Shown here one piece after another: positions 54,953-64,000 of a stretch of 64,000 bases of DNA. Numbering within the stretch: position 1 is the stretch's first letter; every line of letters begins with the position of its first letter. Source of the stretch: Selaginella moellendorffii (Eukaryota > Streptophyta > Lycopodiopsida > Selaginellales > Selaginellaceae). Under the pieces are notes generated by a model. The model was not told the origin of the DNA. It made no database searches and saw only the letters and a list, made by a program, of their open reading frames with translations. The stretch is taken from NCBI RefSeq assembly GCF_000143415.4, contig NW_003314278.1:450371-514370 (forward strand), in the 5' to 3' direction. A program made the translations under genes and the position numbers.

Positions 54953-56110
54953 TGTAAGCCACAATTTTTTCCTTTCCAATTTGCTAGCTCACCTCGTCTA
55001 TCCATCCGACACTGCCTTGGCTTTTGCTAGGTTCCCTCGCCAAGGTTCTCGCCTATGGTACCAGCTCCTACTTGGTCCTACTTGCTTTCAGCTACTCACT
55101 GCATGAGCAACGGAGCGTTAGCCACCATCCACAGATTCCCAATCTCTCCCAATCCCCCTCCCCGGGTTAGACTGGACTTAAGGTTCGGCTACACTCCCCG
55201 CAGGCACAAGCAGCCAAGCACCCCAAACCTCCAAATTCTTAACACCCCTTGGTACCCCAAGATTTGGTCATGGGCCCCTTTAAATCCCAAGCCTTGGGTG
55301 CAGCACTTGTTTCGGGACGTGGGAGGGAAACACCGTGGCCTAACGGCCCGGTATGGGTACCTTTACCCCCCTTTTTCCATCCCGAAGGGAAGGCCCAAGC
55401 CCCCGGAAGGGCGGGGCCCAATGAGCCCCAAGGTACTCAAGGGGGGCCCCCCTCCCCCTGACCCGGGAGCCCCGCATTCGTTTTCCCTTTGGGGAGTGGG
55501 AGCTGCTCTGGAGCCCTTCCTGGGAGGGCCCCTCGGGCCCCAGCCAAGTCCATGTTCACTCCCACCCAAGGCCCTTGGGTCCCAGTTTCAACCTCAAGTC
55601 GGTTTGGAAGCCCAACGGGAGAGTCCCTTCAAAACTGGTTCCGGGACCTCACTATCCCTACTATACTTTGGGAACCCCCTGCAGCCCCCCCCCCCCCTGG
55701 GAGACGCACGCTTTGGGCTTTCACCCCTTGACCCGTATTAGTATTTGGACTTAGTCTCTAGCTCGATCTCGGATCCGATTTCGGATCCGACTTCGGATTC
55801 GGTTTCGGACTCGATCTCAGACTCGATCTCGGACCCGATCTTGGACCCGACCTCGGACTCGACCTCGGACTCGGTCTCGGACTCGATTTCGGATCTCGGA
55901 CTCCGTCTCGAACTCGGTTTCGAACTCGGACTCGAACTCGGTCCCCGAGTCGGTCTCGGACTCGATTCCGGACTCGATCTTGAACTCGGTCCTAGAGTCG
56001 GTCTTGGACTCGATCTTCGACTTGGTCCCATCCGATGAACTCTTTGTCATTTTGGTCATGCTTTCGGGGTTCCTTTAGCCTACGACACCTCGGCAAGTTG
56101 GTTCCTTACA
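54953..56110 (-). repeat. Chromovirus B 5' LTR with minisatellite
   Basis: 1158 bp, starting (minus strand) TGTAAGGAACCAAC and ending GGCTTACA. The tract 55745-56035 consists of degenerate GAGTCCGAGATC-like 12-mers, giving open frames rich in Ser-Glu on one strand and Ser-Asp on the other, both without coding meaning. There is more minisatellite here than in the chromovirus A LTRs. Confidence 0.9.
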
Positions 56111-56115
56111 GGTAG

Positions 56116-56579
56116 CCCTAGCTACCATTTCAAGGACTTGTGTCCTCATCCATATTTGACCTCTCATGGTCATTAATTTTAGTATTAAATTCATGAGCAT
56201 CAACCTCAACTATATGAAAATAATTTTTTGACTCTCTTATTGTTTTGGAGTCTTTATCTTTCCTATGATCCCACCATAGTTGTTTACCACAACTATATTA
56301 GCCAGTTTGCTAAGTCAAATGCTCATTTGGATCACATCCTCACTCTCTGAAGAAAACTTTATACTGTTCCAAAGACCCCAAAGTTGTTCCCTTACTAGCT
56401 CCTTTCTATCCACCACATTGTATACAAGCTCACACATGAAGTAGAGTGGAGAGCCATGTTCTTCTGATTGCTACTCCTCAAGGATATGCCCAATCCTAGG
56501 ACCTTCCAATGCTTATACAATTGATGATATATTTGGCCACTAATAAGAGTCGGATTAAGGAATAGCTTCGATACTAAAT
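56116..56579. other. Interior of the outer LTR element, right part
   Basis: 464 bp between the chromovirus target duplication and the right LTR. No gene is seen. The last 15 bases (gcttcgatactaaat) are the probable degraded primer-binding site. Confidence 0.65.
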
Positions 56580-59020
56580 TGTAAGAAACTAAATTTTCCA
56601 TTTTACTTTAGTCACTTAACCATACCTCCGACCACTTGGAGGAGTCTCACTCACAACTTCCATAAGTCCTATTTTGGATTTGGGGACTTGCTAGCTCCGT
56701 GAATGGCATTTATGCCACTCAACCTTTGCACTTGGTCCAAGTGCTCCACATATCTAATCCCTTGACTGACACCCAAAGGTACCACTAACATATCAGCTTA
56801 TTATGCTAAGGCCATACCCATTCATCTTTGTCATACCAGTGGTCCAACACCACTTGCACCACAGTCAAGTCTCTCAAAAACTAGACCCTCTATACATAAG
56901 TGGTCATCCCTTGACCACACCTTAGCACCCTTAGGATGCTTAGAGACATGGGGAATACTCTTCCCCACTTTCCCTTCTATTCCCACTAAATTCCCCTCCA
57001 TCCACAGTCGTGCTTACCAACATTGCCACTGGATCAAGGCCCAAAGGCTCAACCACTAAGTCTTACTAACCTCTAGTACTTCCTCACCATGTGACCATAT
57101 CCTTGGTCACTATACCAAAGGATTACTCTTCTTCCTTTCCACAACCTAGGACTTTGGGACAATATTTCGAAACATTGTAGCCCTATACGAGCCTTGTGGG
57201 TACTCTCCCCACCTTCCACCCTTAGGTGCCCTAACCAATTGGCTAGAGCAAGGTTCTAATGAGCCACACAAGGTATCCAAGTAGGTAGTGCCATCCACAC
57301 TTGGATTGAAAGCATCAATCATTCAATCTCTTGGGGGAGCTAAAGCCAACTTTTGAACACTTTATTAAGTTACCCCACTTGTCTATCCATATTCACTCTA
57401 GCTTTGGACTCCTTAGTGAATGTATCATCACCCAACACGTGGGTATAGCCTTCCTTGGTCACACTGGCCTTTCTTGGCCAAACTAGCTCAATTGGAATCC
57501 TCCCTCTATTATACTTTTGGAGCTCACCAAACCCCCTAGGGTCTGGGAGACGAACGCTTTGGGCTTTTAGCCTCAAACTTAAACTCAGACTCAGTTTTAG
57601 TCTCGGTCTCAATCTCGGTCTCGGTCACTTTCTCAGCCTCAACCTCGAACTCTATCTCATGTCCATCTCGAACTCGACCTTAGACTCCATCTCGGACTCC
57701 ATCTCAAGTTCATCTCGAACTCCATCTCGGGTCTATCTCAAACTCCATCTTGGGTCCATCTCAAACTCCATCTCAAATCCATCTCGGACTCTATCTTGGG
57801 TCCCTCTTGGATCCAACTCAAACTCCATCTTAGGTCCATCTCGGACTCCATCTCAGGTCCATATCGAATTCCATCGGACTCCATCTCAGACTCTGTCTTG
57901 ACACTTTTATGTGTCATGTATTGGTCCTCTTATGTGCCTTTTCTAGAGACTCACTTACTACTTGTTTTATGCTCATTTCTCAAGCACTTCATTGGGAGTT
58001 CCACTCCCACTCTCGACTGTCTTAGTCGGAGCTTTTAGTCTAAATGTGTTATGCTTACTTAGCTTCCGCTTCGGTGAAATGTGTATATACTATTTCCCAA
58101 TGCCCCTTAAGGGCTAAAACAACATCGAGAGCGCACTCTCAAAGACTACAAGCACAGATGCTTGGTGCTGCTTGTGGGCCGCCCGCCTTGTAGGTGACTC
58201 CACTGTGAAACTAGAAGCCACCTTCTACACTCTGCAACACTTGAGACCACCACAGAGTGCTCTACCACCAACATGCCTCCAGTACCAAAACGATGCCCAA
58301 TTGCAGTGTGACTCCAACTTGTAGATCCATGCGAGGTGTGAACATCCTCTAACTCATAGTTGGAGCTACCATACAGGACAAGTGCACTAGCCAACCTTCA
58401 GAAGAGTCCTAGCCCTAGGGACTAGAGAAATGGCCTAAACCTCCTCCTAAAGGAGCCAATTACTCCAGATTTAGCATTGGAGAGGAAACGTGTAAATCCC
58501 TTATATGTGCAGCATCAAATTGTCTCTCTTAGTTGCTGGCCCCAAACGTGGTAGCAAGCCACTAGATCCAAAAAATCCTCCCTTCCCAATCATCCTCAAA
58601 GCAAGACATCATATATGGTCTTCCAAAGAGAATCCAGAAAGCTATGAACGTTTTCAAGTCTTAGTTGCTCCAAGTCACCCCTAAGGTGACATCCAACTCC
58701 ACCAATCTTTGACCACTATCGCTCTATCACACAACAAGGCAAGCAAGATTGCCTAGATCTTGGCAAAGAGCTCTATTTCTAAAGCTTTTGCAACTGTTTG
58801 TCCACTGTCGAGATACTTTAAGAGCCTCCTAAGACCGCAGCTAAAACCCTAAACCCACTAGAACCCTAGCTTTGGAACAGGGCCTTAGTTGCCAGGAACC
58901 CTATTCTTAGCTGTCGCCCAAGAACCCTAATTCCAGAGCATGAGTTAGGCTTTTATTTCGGCCATTATCATGTGGCACCCTTTCGGCTCTACTTTGGGGC
59001 TTAGGAATTTGTGTCTCACA
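56580..59020 (-). repeat. Outer element LTR (right, with internal insertion)
   Basis: 2441 bp. It matches the left LTR except for an extra block of about 0.88 kb near 58075-58957. It contains the GGACTCCATCTC-type repeat (about 57590-57900). Confidence 0.87.
58075..58957. mobile_element. Unclassified insertion within the outer LTR
   Basis: Absent from the left LTR (the uninterrupted site is near 45490). It is flanked by the short direct repeat TTCGG, within a longer imperfect match (ttagcttccgcttcgg and ttaggcttttatttcgg). It contains several aaccctaa/gaaccctag motifs near 58845-58935, common in plant leaders, so it may be a captured gene fragment or a short retroelement. No terminal repeats were recognised. 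Confidence 0.55.
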
Positions 59021-60009
59021 TCTTGGCCCTATCAAGGCCTCACTCCCATTAGGAATGTTGCTACCCAGCTTGCAATGCATTAGAGATTAACAAATGTTAA
59101 TTCTCAATTGTTCCAACTCAACTGCTCCAAATGCTCTCTTTTTTGCTCAATCACCACCAACTTCAACCTCTTGCATTTCATACTCTCAAGCCCAAGATTT
59201 TGCTAGCTTGTTAATGTTTTATTATCTATGTGTGGATTCTTCATGTTTTGCCACTCCTTACCCATATCCTATAGATTAATGCTATGGTTTTTGCATCCAG
59301 CTATAGTCCTAGAAGGCTAGCCCTTAATTCTTTTTGCTTAACTTCTAAAATCTTTATTTTGCCACATTGCCAACTGCCACCCCATTACTGCCATATCATA
59401 TTGCTATGTCATTGCCACATGAATCAATTGACTACTTGCATATTGCTCACTAGCACTTTAGAGCCAAAATCACTCCCAAAGATAAAAAGTTAGTCACTTT
59501 AGCTTTACTTTGCCACTAGTTGTTCAAATTCTAATTTTAATATGAAAGATGGATTTAAATAAGAAACTAAGAAATTTCTTCTTGCTACAATGATTTTTTA
59601 CAACTTGAATCTAGATCAACAATACTATTATCTTGATGAAGTTATGGTTGGAGCCATCAATAGCAATTATTGAGGAGCAAAGAAGAAGAAAGAAAATACT
59701 TTGTTAGACATCTGATTATATGAAAATTGCTAAAACATCTCTCCATCCTAACCATGGCTCTCCACACTCTCGCACACTCACACACTCACAACTTCATCTG
59801 GAAAGGAATTTCTTGCACTCCTTGATATCTATGGATTGTAGTTTTAGGTCAAATTGACCACTGTCGTGAATTTTGTGGTGTTAGGATTTTACTACCCGCA
59901 GTATTTGTAGTTCATTTTTACCAATTACTGTAAGTCTATCTTTCTAGTAGTATGAAACTGCTTTGGCTAGTTTCACTGCTTGGAGCACAAAAGATTAGTT
60001 CCTCCCATG

Positions 60010-60860
60010 GAGATACAGGGTCACTAGCAGTGATGCTAACTCCAGTGACAGCTCTCATCAAACCACCAATCTAAGCTTGAATCTCCACTGCAGGGCTTTC
60101 CTACATCAGGAGCATTGAACACCCAAGGACCAGCCCATTTGCTTCCCTGACATGGAGCAATCCAGTGTTTGTTTTATGTGGCACACAGTAGGACGTCATA
60201 GTTTGCATCATGAAGGCACCAAACTGCAGTGGAAAAAAACATTAAGAAGTTAGGGTATATTGGCATAAACATACCCCTGCACCCCACAAGGCTATTGGAA
60301 TGTTTTGACTATTCATTGTTGCATACACTAGAGTCAGGCCCTGCACTACGACTCACACACAAGAACACTGAAGTGACTAAGTTTACCTCGCCAGTGAGAC
60401 GTGGTTCCACAGGCACAACTGTCCAGTTTAGCGTCTTCATGTCGAAGAGCAACGTTTCTTGTTTGTCAGACACAAAAACCATTGAATAGAGCCACAGATA
60501 GAAAGAATCTACACACTGCCTATGAAGTAGCATTCGTCTCCAACCACAGCATTTCCAAAACATGCCCCTGATGCAAGGATATGAGAACATGGGGACAGTG
60601 CCGCTGCAAGAGTCCTACAAAGATGAACGACCTCTTACAATCTAGAGTCCACAACAGCTGCTCCATGCTGCAAGATTGATCTTTATGATGTGAACAACAA
60701 AAAGCAGAAACCCTTAGCACATCAACGCGTTCCCATTGCCCACAAAACTTCAATTTAGGGCAGATCTTTTTGAGTTCTGCTTCTTTACCAGCAATTCTCG
60801 GCCATGGGTCATTCACAGCGTTGAAACTCTTGGAATATCCAAAAAGCACTTGTATGCTCT
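60010..60860 (-). pseudogene. Kelch/F-box-like gene, right-arm copy
   Basis: On the minus strand, the frame starting near 60849 reads SFNAVNDPWPRIAGKEAELK, then ICPKLKFCGQWERVDVLRVS and MEQLLWTLDCKR. The beginning (DPWPRIAGKEAELKKICPKL) resembles the SLF.W...E..L...CPxxW pattern of plant F-box/kelch proteins. After an intron-like break come ASGACFGNAVVGDEC and KQETLLFDMKTLNWTVVPVE. It is better preserved than the left-arm copy but has no single open frame. It is divergent from the DUF3669-like gene, with about 85 bp between presumed starts. Confidence 0.42.
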
Positions 60861-60934
60861 AGATGCCCATGTTGGGTATATGCCGCAAGAATGAGACCAC
60901 GCCACTGTACTGGAACATTCCATCCCTATTTGAC

Positions 60935-61971
60935 ATGGTGATGAAAACCCTAGAAAGAGAATGCTTAGGAGCGGGGAGCTTTGCCACAGTTTATGTATGG
61001 CAATCGCGGAACAACTTGGCAATCAAGTGCTTGGCAAATGCCAGCCACTTTCCCGAGCTGCTTGATGAGTTTGAGAATCACCAAAAGATAAGTAAGGCGT
61101 GCGAAGGCGCAGAGAATCTCCTCTTTCTGGTGCCCAAGCCTGTCGAATTCTTCCCTTCTCTCACATCACTGGCAGAGTGCCTGTGAATGGATTCGTTGCT
61201 GCTGCCAACTATACCCACCGTGTACACAATGCGGCAAGTCTGGCCCGCGTGGATTCCATTAGGGCCAAGTTCTTCCCTGCACTCCACTCCGGCTACTCCA
61301 AGTCCTTCGTCACGCAGATCTACTTGGGTGTGAAACGCCCGCGCCTGGCGTCTCAATTCTTCAATGCCAATAACTTCCCGCTGGATGCCAATCGTTACAG
61401 GGAGCTGGGGCTGCCGATCGAATTGCTGGCCCAAGAAATGGGTAGACTTCTCACCAGGATCCACCACCTCGCAGGTGTTTTCAGCTATGTACTGTTTCAT
61501 TCGTGTGGTACTTTTGCTCTTCTTNNNNNNNNNNNNNNNNNNNNNNNNNNNNNNNNNNNNNNNNNNNNNNNNNNNNNNNNNNNNNNNNNNNNNNNNNNNN
61601 NNNNNNNNNNNNNNNNNNNNNNNNAGTTTGTTATGGGTGGTGATGAGCTGAGGACCTTCTCCAACCCTGGGTTTGCCTGCTTCGATTTCAACCAGTGCAA
61701 CCCTCACAACAATAATGTGGACACACTCGTTGACAGCTTCTTTGTCAATGATCCTTACTATCCCCGGCCTGGCATGGAGTTTTGGGATGAGTTCAAGGAT
61801 GGGTACCTGCTGGAGGCCGACCGGACAGAGTCTGCTTGGACGTGGTTGAAGCCAAGGTGGCGGCCAAGGCTGCCCAAGAAGCTCCAGAAGGCAAGGGTAA
61901 TGAGATGGCTCTCTTGGAGAGCTGAAAGTAGACCCCTCTTTGTTGACCCCTCTTATTTAAAACAAGCATAG
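60935..61971 (+). pseudogene. DUF3669-like gene, right-arm copy (decayed)
   Basis: ATG at 60935 (MVMKTLERECLGAGSFATVY), then LAIKCLANASHFPELLDEFE and NLLFLVPKPVEFFPSLTSL, with a TGA at 61183-61185. Other frames continue with DSIRAKFFPAL, FVTQIYLG and FFNANNFPLDANRYRELGLP up to 61480. After the gap come FACFDFNQCNPHNNNVDTLV and DSFFVNDPYYPRPGMEFWDE in one frame. The -1 frame change after the QVWP segment (61240-61250) is at the same site as in the left arm. A 19-base deletion near 61833 breaks the C-terminus here but not in the left arm. The GAGSFATVY start is reminiscent of a kinase-like glycine loop, as expected for this family's N-terminus. Expression is possible but not of a full protein. 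Confidence 0.62.
61525..61624. other. Assembly gap (100 N)
   Basis: It falls in the short intron of the DUF3669-like gene. The left-arm copy suggests that only a few tens of bases are really missing, so 100 N is probably a placeholder. Confidence 1.
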
Positions 61972-62095
61972 TTGTTCTTTCCACAGGAAAAAATCCCACT
62001 TTGTGAGATAACTTTTCCTAAACCCTAAACCGGCTGGAGTTCGTTATATTGGAGTTGATTTTGGTGCATTTTGTAATAATGTCTTGGATTTCTTT

Positions 62096-63690
62096 CGGAG
62101 AGACTCATCCAGAAAGAATTTAAACTTTGATAACCCTAGGGCACAACAACACAAGGTGTATATCCAAACTTTAGTGTAGTGAACATTGTGGAGGAGGAAA
62201 TTCATGACTCATTATAGGCTTTATAACATGTTGGGAAAGATAAATGTGTCACATGTAAAGGATGGCTTAAAGTGGAATGCAAACATTGCAAAAAGTCAAT
62301 TCCAAAAAATATAGTGATGCCGAGCATAATAAGATACAGGACTTGGTAGGATAACATAATCATCCAAACATTTCGGTTTTGTGCAAATGACATTTGACAT
62401 TATTGGACCTATTGTGTGATCTTAAAGGGTTCAGTCGTACTCCACTACAATAGCTAGTTGCTAAAGGTACATTGATAACTTTGGCAAAGCTACACCAATT
62501 GCAAAAGGGAGGATTTGTGCTTAAACCCATAGGCTTGGAAACTCCTTTGGAGGATCCAATCCTATCAAAACCTATTCAAGTGGACAAAGAAATCTCAACA
62601 CTAACTCCAACATTAATTGTGCTACTTTAGGTAAATGATGTAACACATGTGATTATGAAATGAAATTTAGATATACTGTAATCGTGGATCTTTAAAACCT
62701 TAGAAGATAAATAGGGATAAAATAACCATTAAGGGCTTTCTCATCAAATAATTACCCCTTTTCCAATTAGCTTAAAAAGAGAGAAATGGGATATGTTACA
62801 AATGATCTTTTAAAAAAAATATTATCTCTTTAGGATTTGCCTCAAAAGACATAAATACACCAATGTCACGAGATGGAATAAAAGTGCCAAGGAAGGTTTT
62901 CTCTACTCACATTCAGAAAAGGTTGCAAAGTGCATTGCTAATGAAGGCAACAATTTTAAATGTGGATGACAGTGGAGATAAGGAGGATGTTTTCCTAAAC
63001 AACAATGGGAAAACATATAAGGGGATAATAGGAATGGAACATACATGCAATTCTTTTGATTTATAAAAAGGAGTTCAAAATCAGCAGATCAAAGTTGCAA
63101 GCACATCATTTCCTTATATCTAAACTGATACAAGATTGATATTACAATTGCATAGACAACCTTTTCACAAAACCAAGCTCAAGACATTGTGAGAAGAGTA
63201 GTATAGATTTCTTGTGTGATTTGATTGTGCATGTGTGATTTCTTTTGTATGCTCATTCTAAATCAAATATATTTTTGTAATAAATATAGATCTAGATATA
63301 TTAATATTAATATTAATAAAGATAATAATACAGATTAATTTAGGTATATACTGGTATATTCAGTGTTGTTGCTACCATGTACAAAAAACCATTAAAAGGG
63401 ACACATGTAATATAATACCTTGTAAGGATATAAGTTTTGTTATAAGCAATCTATAAAACTTCTTCATGTTCTACAAAGATTAATAGTGTTAGATAGAGTA
63501 GAAAGTAAAGATTTATATCAAACCTTAAGTTGATCCAAAGAAGAAAGGAATAGCAGTCAACTCTATCTCTTTTATAGAGAGAGCCATCAAAATGTAAAAC
63601 TATAAGAGTTATTGGAAGATATATTAAGGCCTTTTGTGGGAAACTTAACTTGACAAAGAGAAGTATTTGCCTTTGCTTTAGTTTGCTCAC
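62096..63690. other. AT-rich, decayed sequence outside the palindrome
   Basis: No convincing gene. Small open stretches (for example 62863-63066) lack recognisable motifs. It includes 63413-63608, a diverged direct copy of 27902-28088 from the candidate gene left of the palindrome (shared aaccttaagttgatcc, gagagagccatcaaaatg). Confidence 0.6.
63413..63608. repeat. Diverged copy of part of the candidate gene at 27902-28088
   Basis: Shared blocks are ttgtaaggatataagttt, caaagattaatagtgtta, tcaaaccttaagttgatc and agagagccatcaaaatgtaa. The orientation is direct, not inverted, so this copy is not part of the palindrome. Confidence 0.8.
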
Positions 63691-63699
63691 AATAACACT

Positions 63700-64000
63700 T
63701 ATTAATTGACTACTGGTATATCTCCCTTTATGGCATTATATGGGTATGAGCCTAAGTCTCTCTTGAGTTTAAATTTGGCTTTGGTTTGGGTACCTCATGC
63801 TTATGATTTCTTGGAGGATATGCAAGACAAGTGTGAGTTGGTAAAATTGAACATGAGGCAAGCTCCTTAAGCTATCAGATGCATAACAATCTTTGAAAGG
63901 AGGTGGCAATGTTAAGTTGTCTTTATGGTATTGTGGGTCTTGGACAATTTTACAATGTGTGGGGGATCTTGTATACACTTTGGCCTTGCCAACTCATTCA
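63700..64000 (+). pseudogene. Ty3/gypsy integrase C-terminal fragment, runs off window
   Basis: Readable blocks are MALYGYEPKSLLSLNLAL, AYDFLEDMQDKCELVKLNM and, after a frameshift, LSLWYCGSWTILQCVGDLVY ending TLALPTHS. This matches the SPF..LYGYEP...FLEDMQ..L...K.NL.QA ... F.ILxRIGxVAYxLxLP layout of gypsy integrases. It has stops, and it belongs to a family different from the two chromoviruses above. Confidence 0.72.

Larger units (their letters stand above)
48729..56110 (-). mobile_element. Chromovirus B (Ty3/gypsy with chromodomain), nearly complete, nested
   Basis: The element is bounded by TG...CA termini and an exact target duplication GGTAG (48724-48728 and 56111-56115). On the minus strand the order is 5' LTR (56110-54953), primer site, gag, protease, reverse transcriptase, RNase H, integrase with two introns, chromodomain, assembly gap, 3' LTR. 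Only a handful of nonsense codons and one frameshift interrupt the gag-pol frame, so it is much younger than chromovirus A. It inserted into the interior of the outer LTR element. Confidence 0.93.
43816..59020 (-). mobile_element. Outer LTR retrotransposon, no detectable coding, hosting a nested chromovirus
   Basis: Two LTRs (43816-45548 and 56580-59020) are in direct orientation, beginning TGTAAG and ending TCTCACA as read on the plus strand. The target duplication TCTTG is at 43811-43815 and 59021-59025. Next to the right LTR, read on the minus strand, atttagtatcgaagc resembles a degraded initiator-tRNA primer site, so the element runs on the minus strand. The interior (45549-48728 plus 56116-56579, about 3.6 kb) has no retrotransposon ORF that I can recognise, so it is LARD-like or fully decayed. 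Chromovirus B is nested in the interior. Confidence 0.88.
59021..62095. repeat. Right arm of the palindrome, outer piece
   Basis: Reverse complement of about 29030-33420 minus the Copia-like element. It starts at the target duplication of the outer LTR element and extends to about 62095. It contains the inverted copies of the kelch-like and DUF3669-like genes and the empty site for the Copia-like element (about 59989-60005). Confidence 0.9.

Noticed and set aside
55738-56059. Ser/Glu/Asp/Arg-rich open frames on both strands
   Set aside because: They are translations of the LTR minisatellite in different frames; no codon bias or start context.
29030-62095. Palindrome as a pure assembly artefact
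   Set aside because: The arms are clearly diverged (indels, private insertions, an empty site), which a collapsed or duplicated assembly of one sequence would not show.
62863-63066. Small ORF of 67 codons
   Set aside because: AT-rich surroundings, no motif, and no second copy to support it.

Overview
The window is nuclear DNA from a land plant and most likely a lycophyte close to Selaginella moellendorffii. The reasons are very short spliceosomal introns (about 46-70 bp) in every multi-exon gene, a gymnosperm/lycophyte-style diterpene synthase, mitochondrial P-class PPR genes, plant chromovirus retrotransposons and bulb-type lectin sequence. Two N runs (49457-50196 and 61525-61624) show it is a scaffold. 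The species name is an inference; I ran no search.

Region 1 (1-23.3 kb) is a tandem segmental duplication of about 11.5 kb. Unit A (1-11282, left end outside the window) and unit B (11283-22310) carry the same series: an unidentified gene (+), a CCA-adding tRNA nucleotidyltransferase (-), a decayed unidentified gene (+), a stand-alone SART-1/Snu66 C-terminal protein (+), a diterpene synthase (+) and a GH32 invertase-like gene (+). Unit A is largely broken: its CCA gene has an 8-bp deletion in exon 1, its invertase is cut by the junction and carries a solo LTR, and a MITE sits in its terpene synthase intron. Unit B is mostly intact and runs into a complete, intronless GH32 gene whose catalytic nucleophile is replaced.

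Region 2 (23.4-29 kb) holds two tandem paralogous mitochondrial PPR genes on the minus strand, separated by one nucleotide, then poorly defined coding-like sequence.

Region 3 (29.0-62.1 kb) is one large inverted duplication centred near 35.43 kb. The left arm (about 29030-35302) matches, in reverse, a right arm later cut into three pieces (35551-37032, 43668-43815, 59021-about 62095) by retrotransposons. Each arm carries a bulb-lectin gene near the centre, then a head-to-head pair: a kelch-like gene and a gene resembling the mainly fungal DUF3669 family. The lectin is intact only in the left arm. Insertions are dated relative to the palindrome by target-site duplications and, in one case, by an empty site in the other arm: a 1-kb Copia-like mini-element (30904-31897), chromovirus A (37033-43667), and a 15-kb LTR element (43816-59020) with chromovirus B (48729-56110) nested in it. 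Both chromoviruses share two spliceosomal introns in the integrase region.

Region 4 (62.1-64 kb) is AT-rich decayed DNA ending in a gypsy integrase fragment at the window edge. The genes do not form an operon or obvious pathway cluster. The main story is structural: tandem duplication, palindrome formation, nested transposition, and asymmetric decay of duplicated genes.
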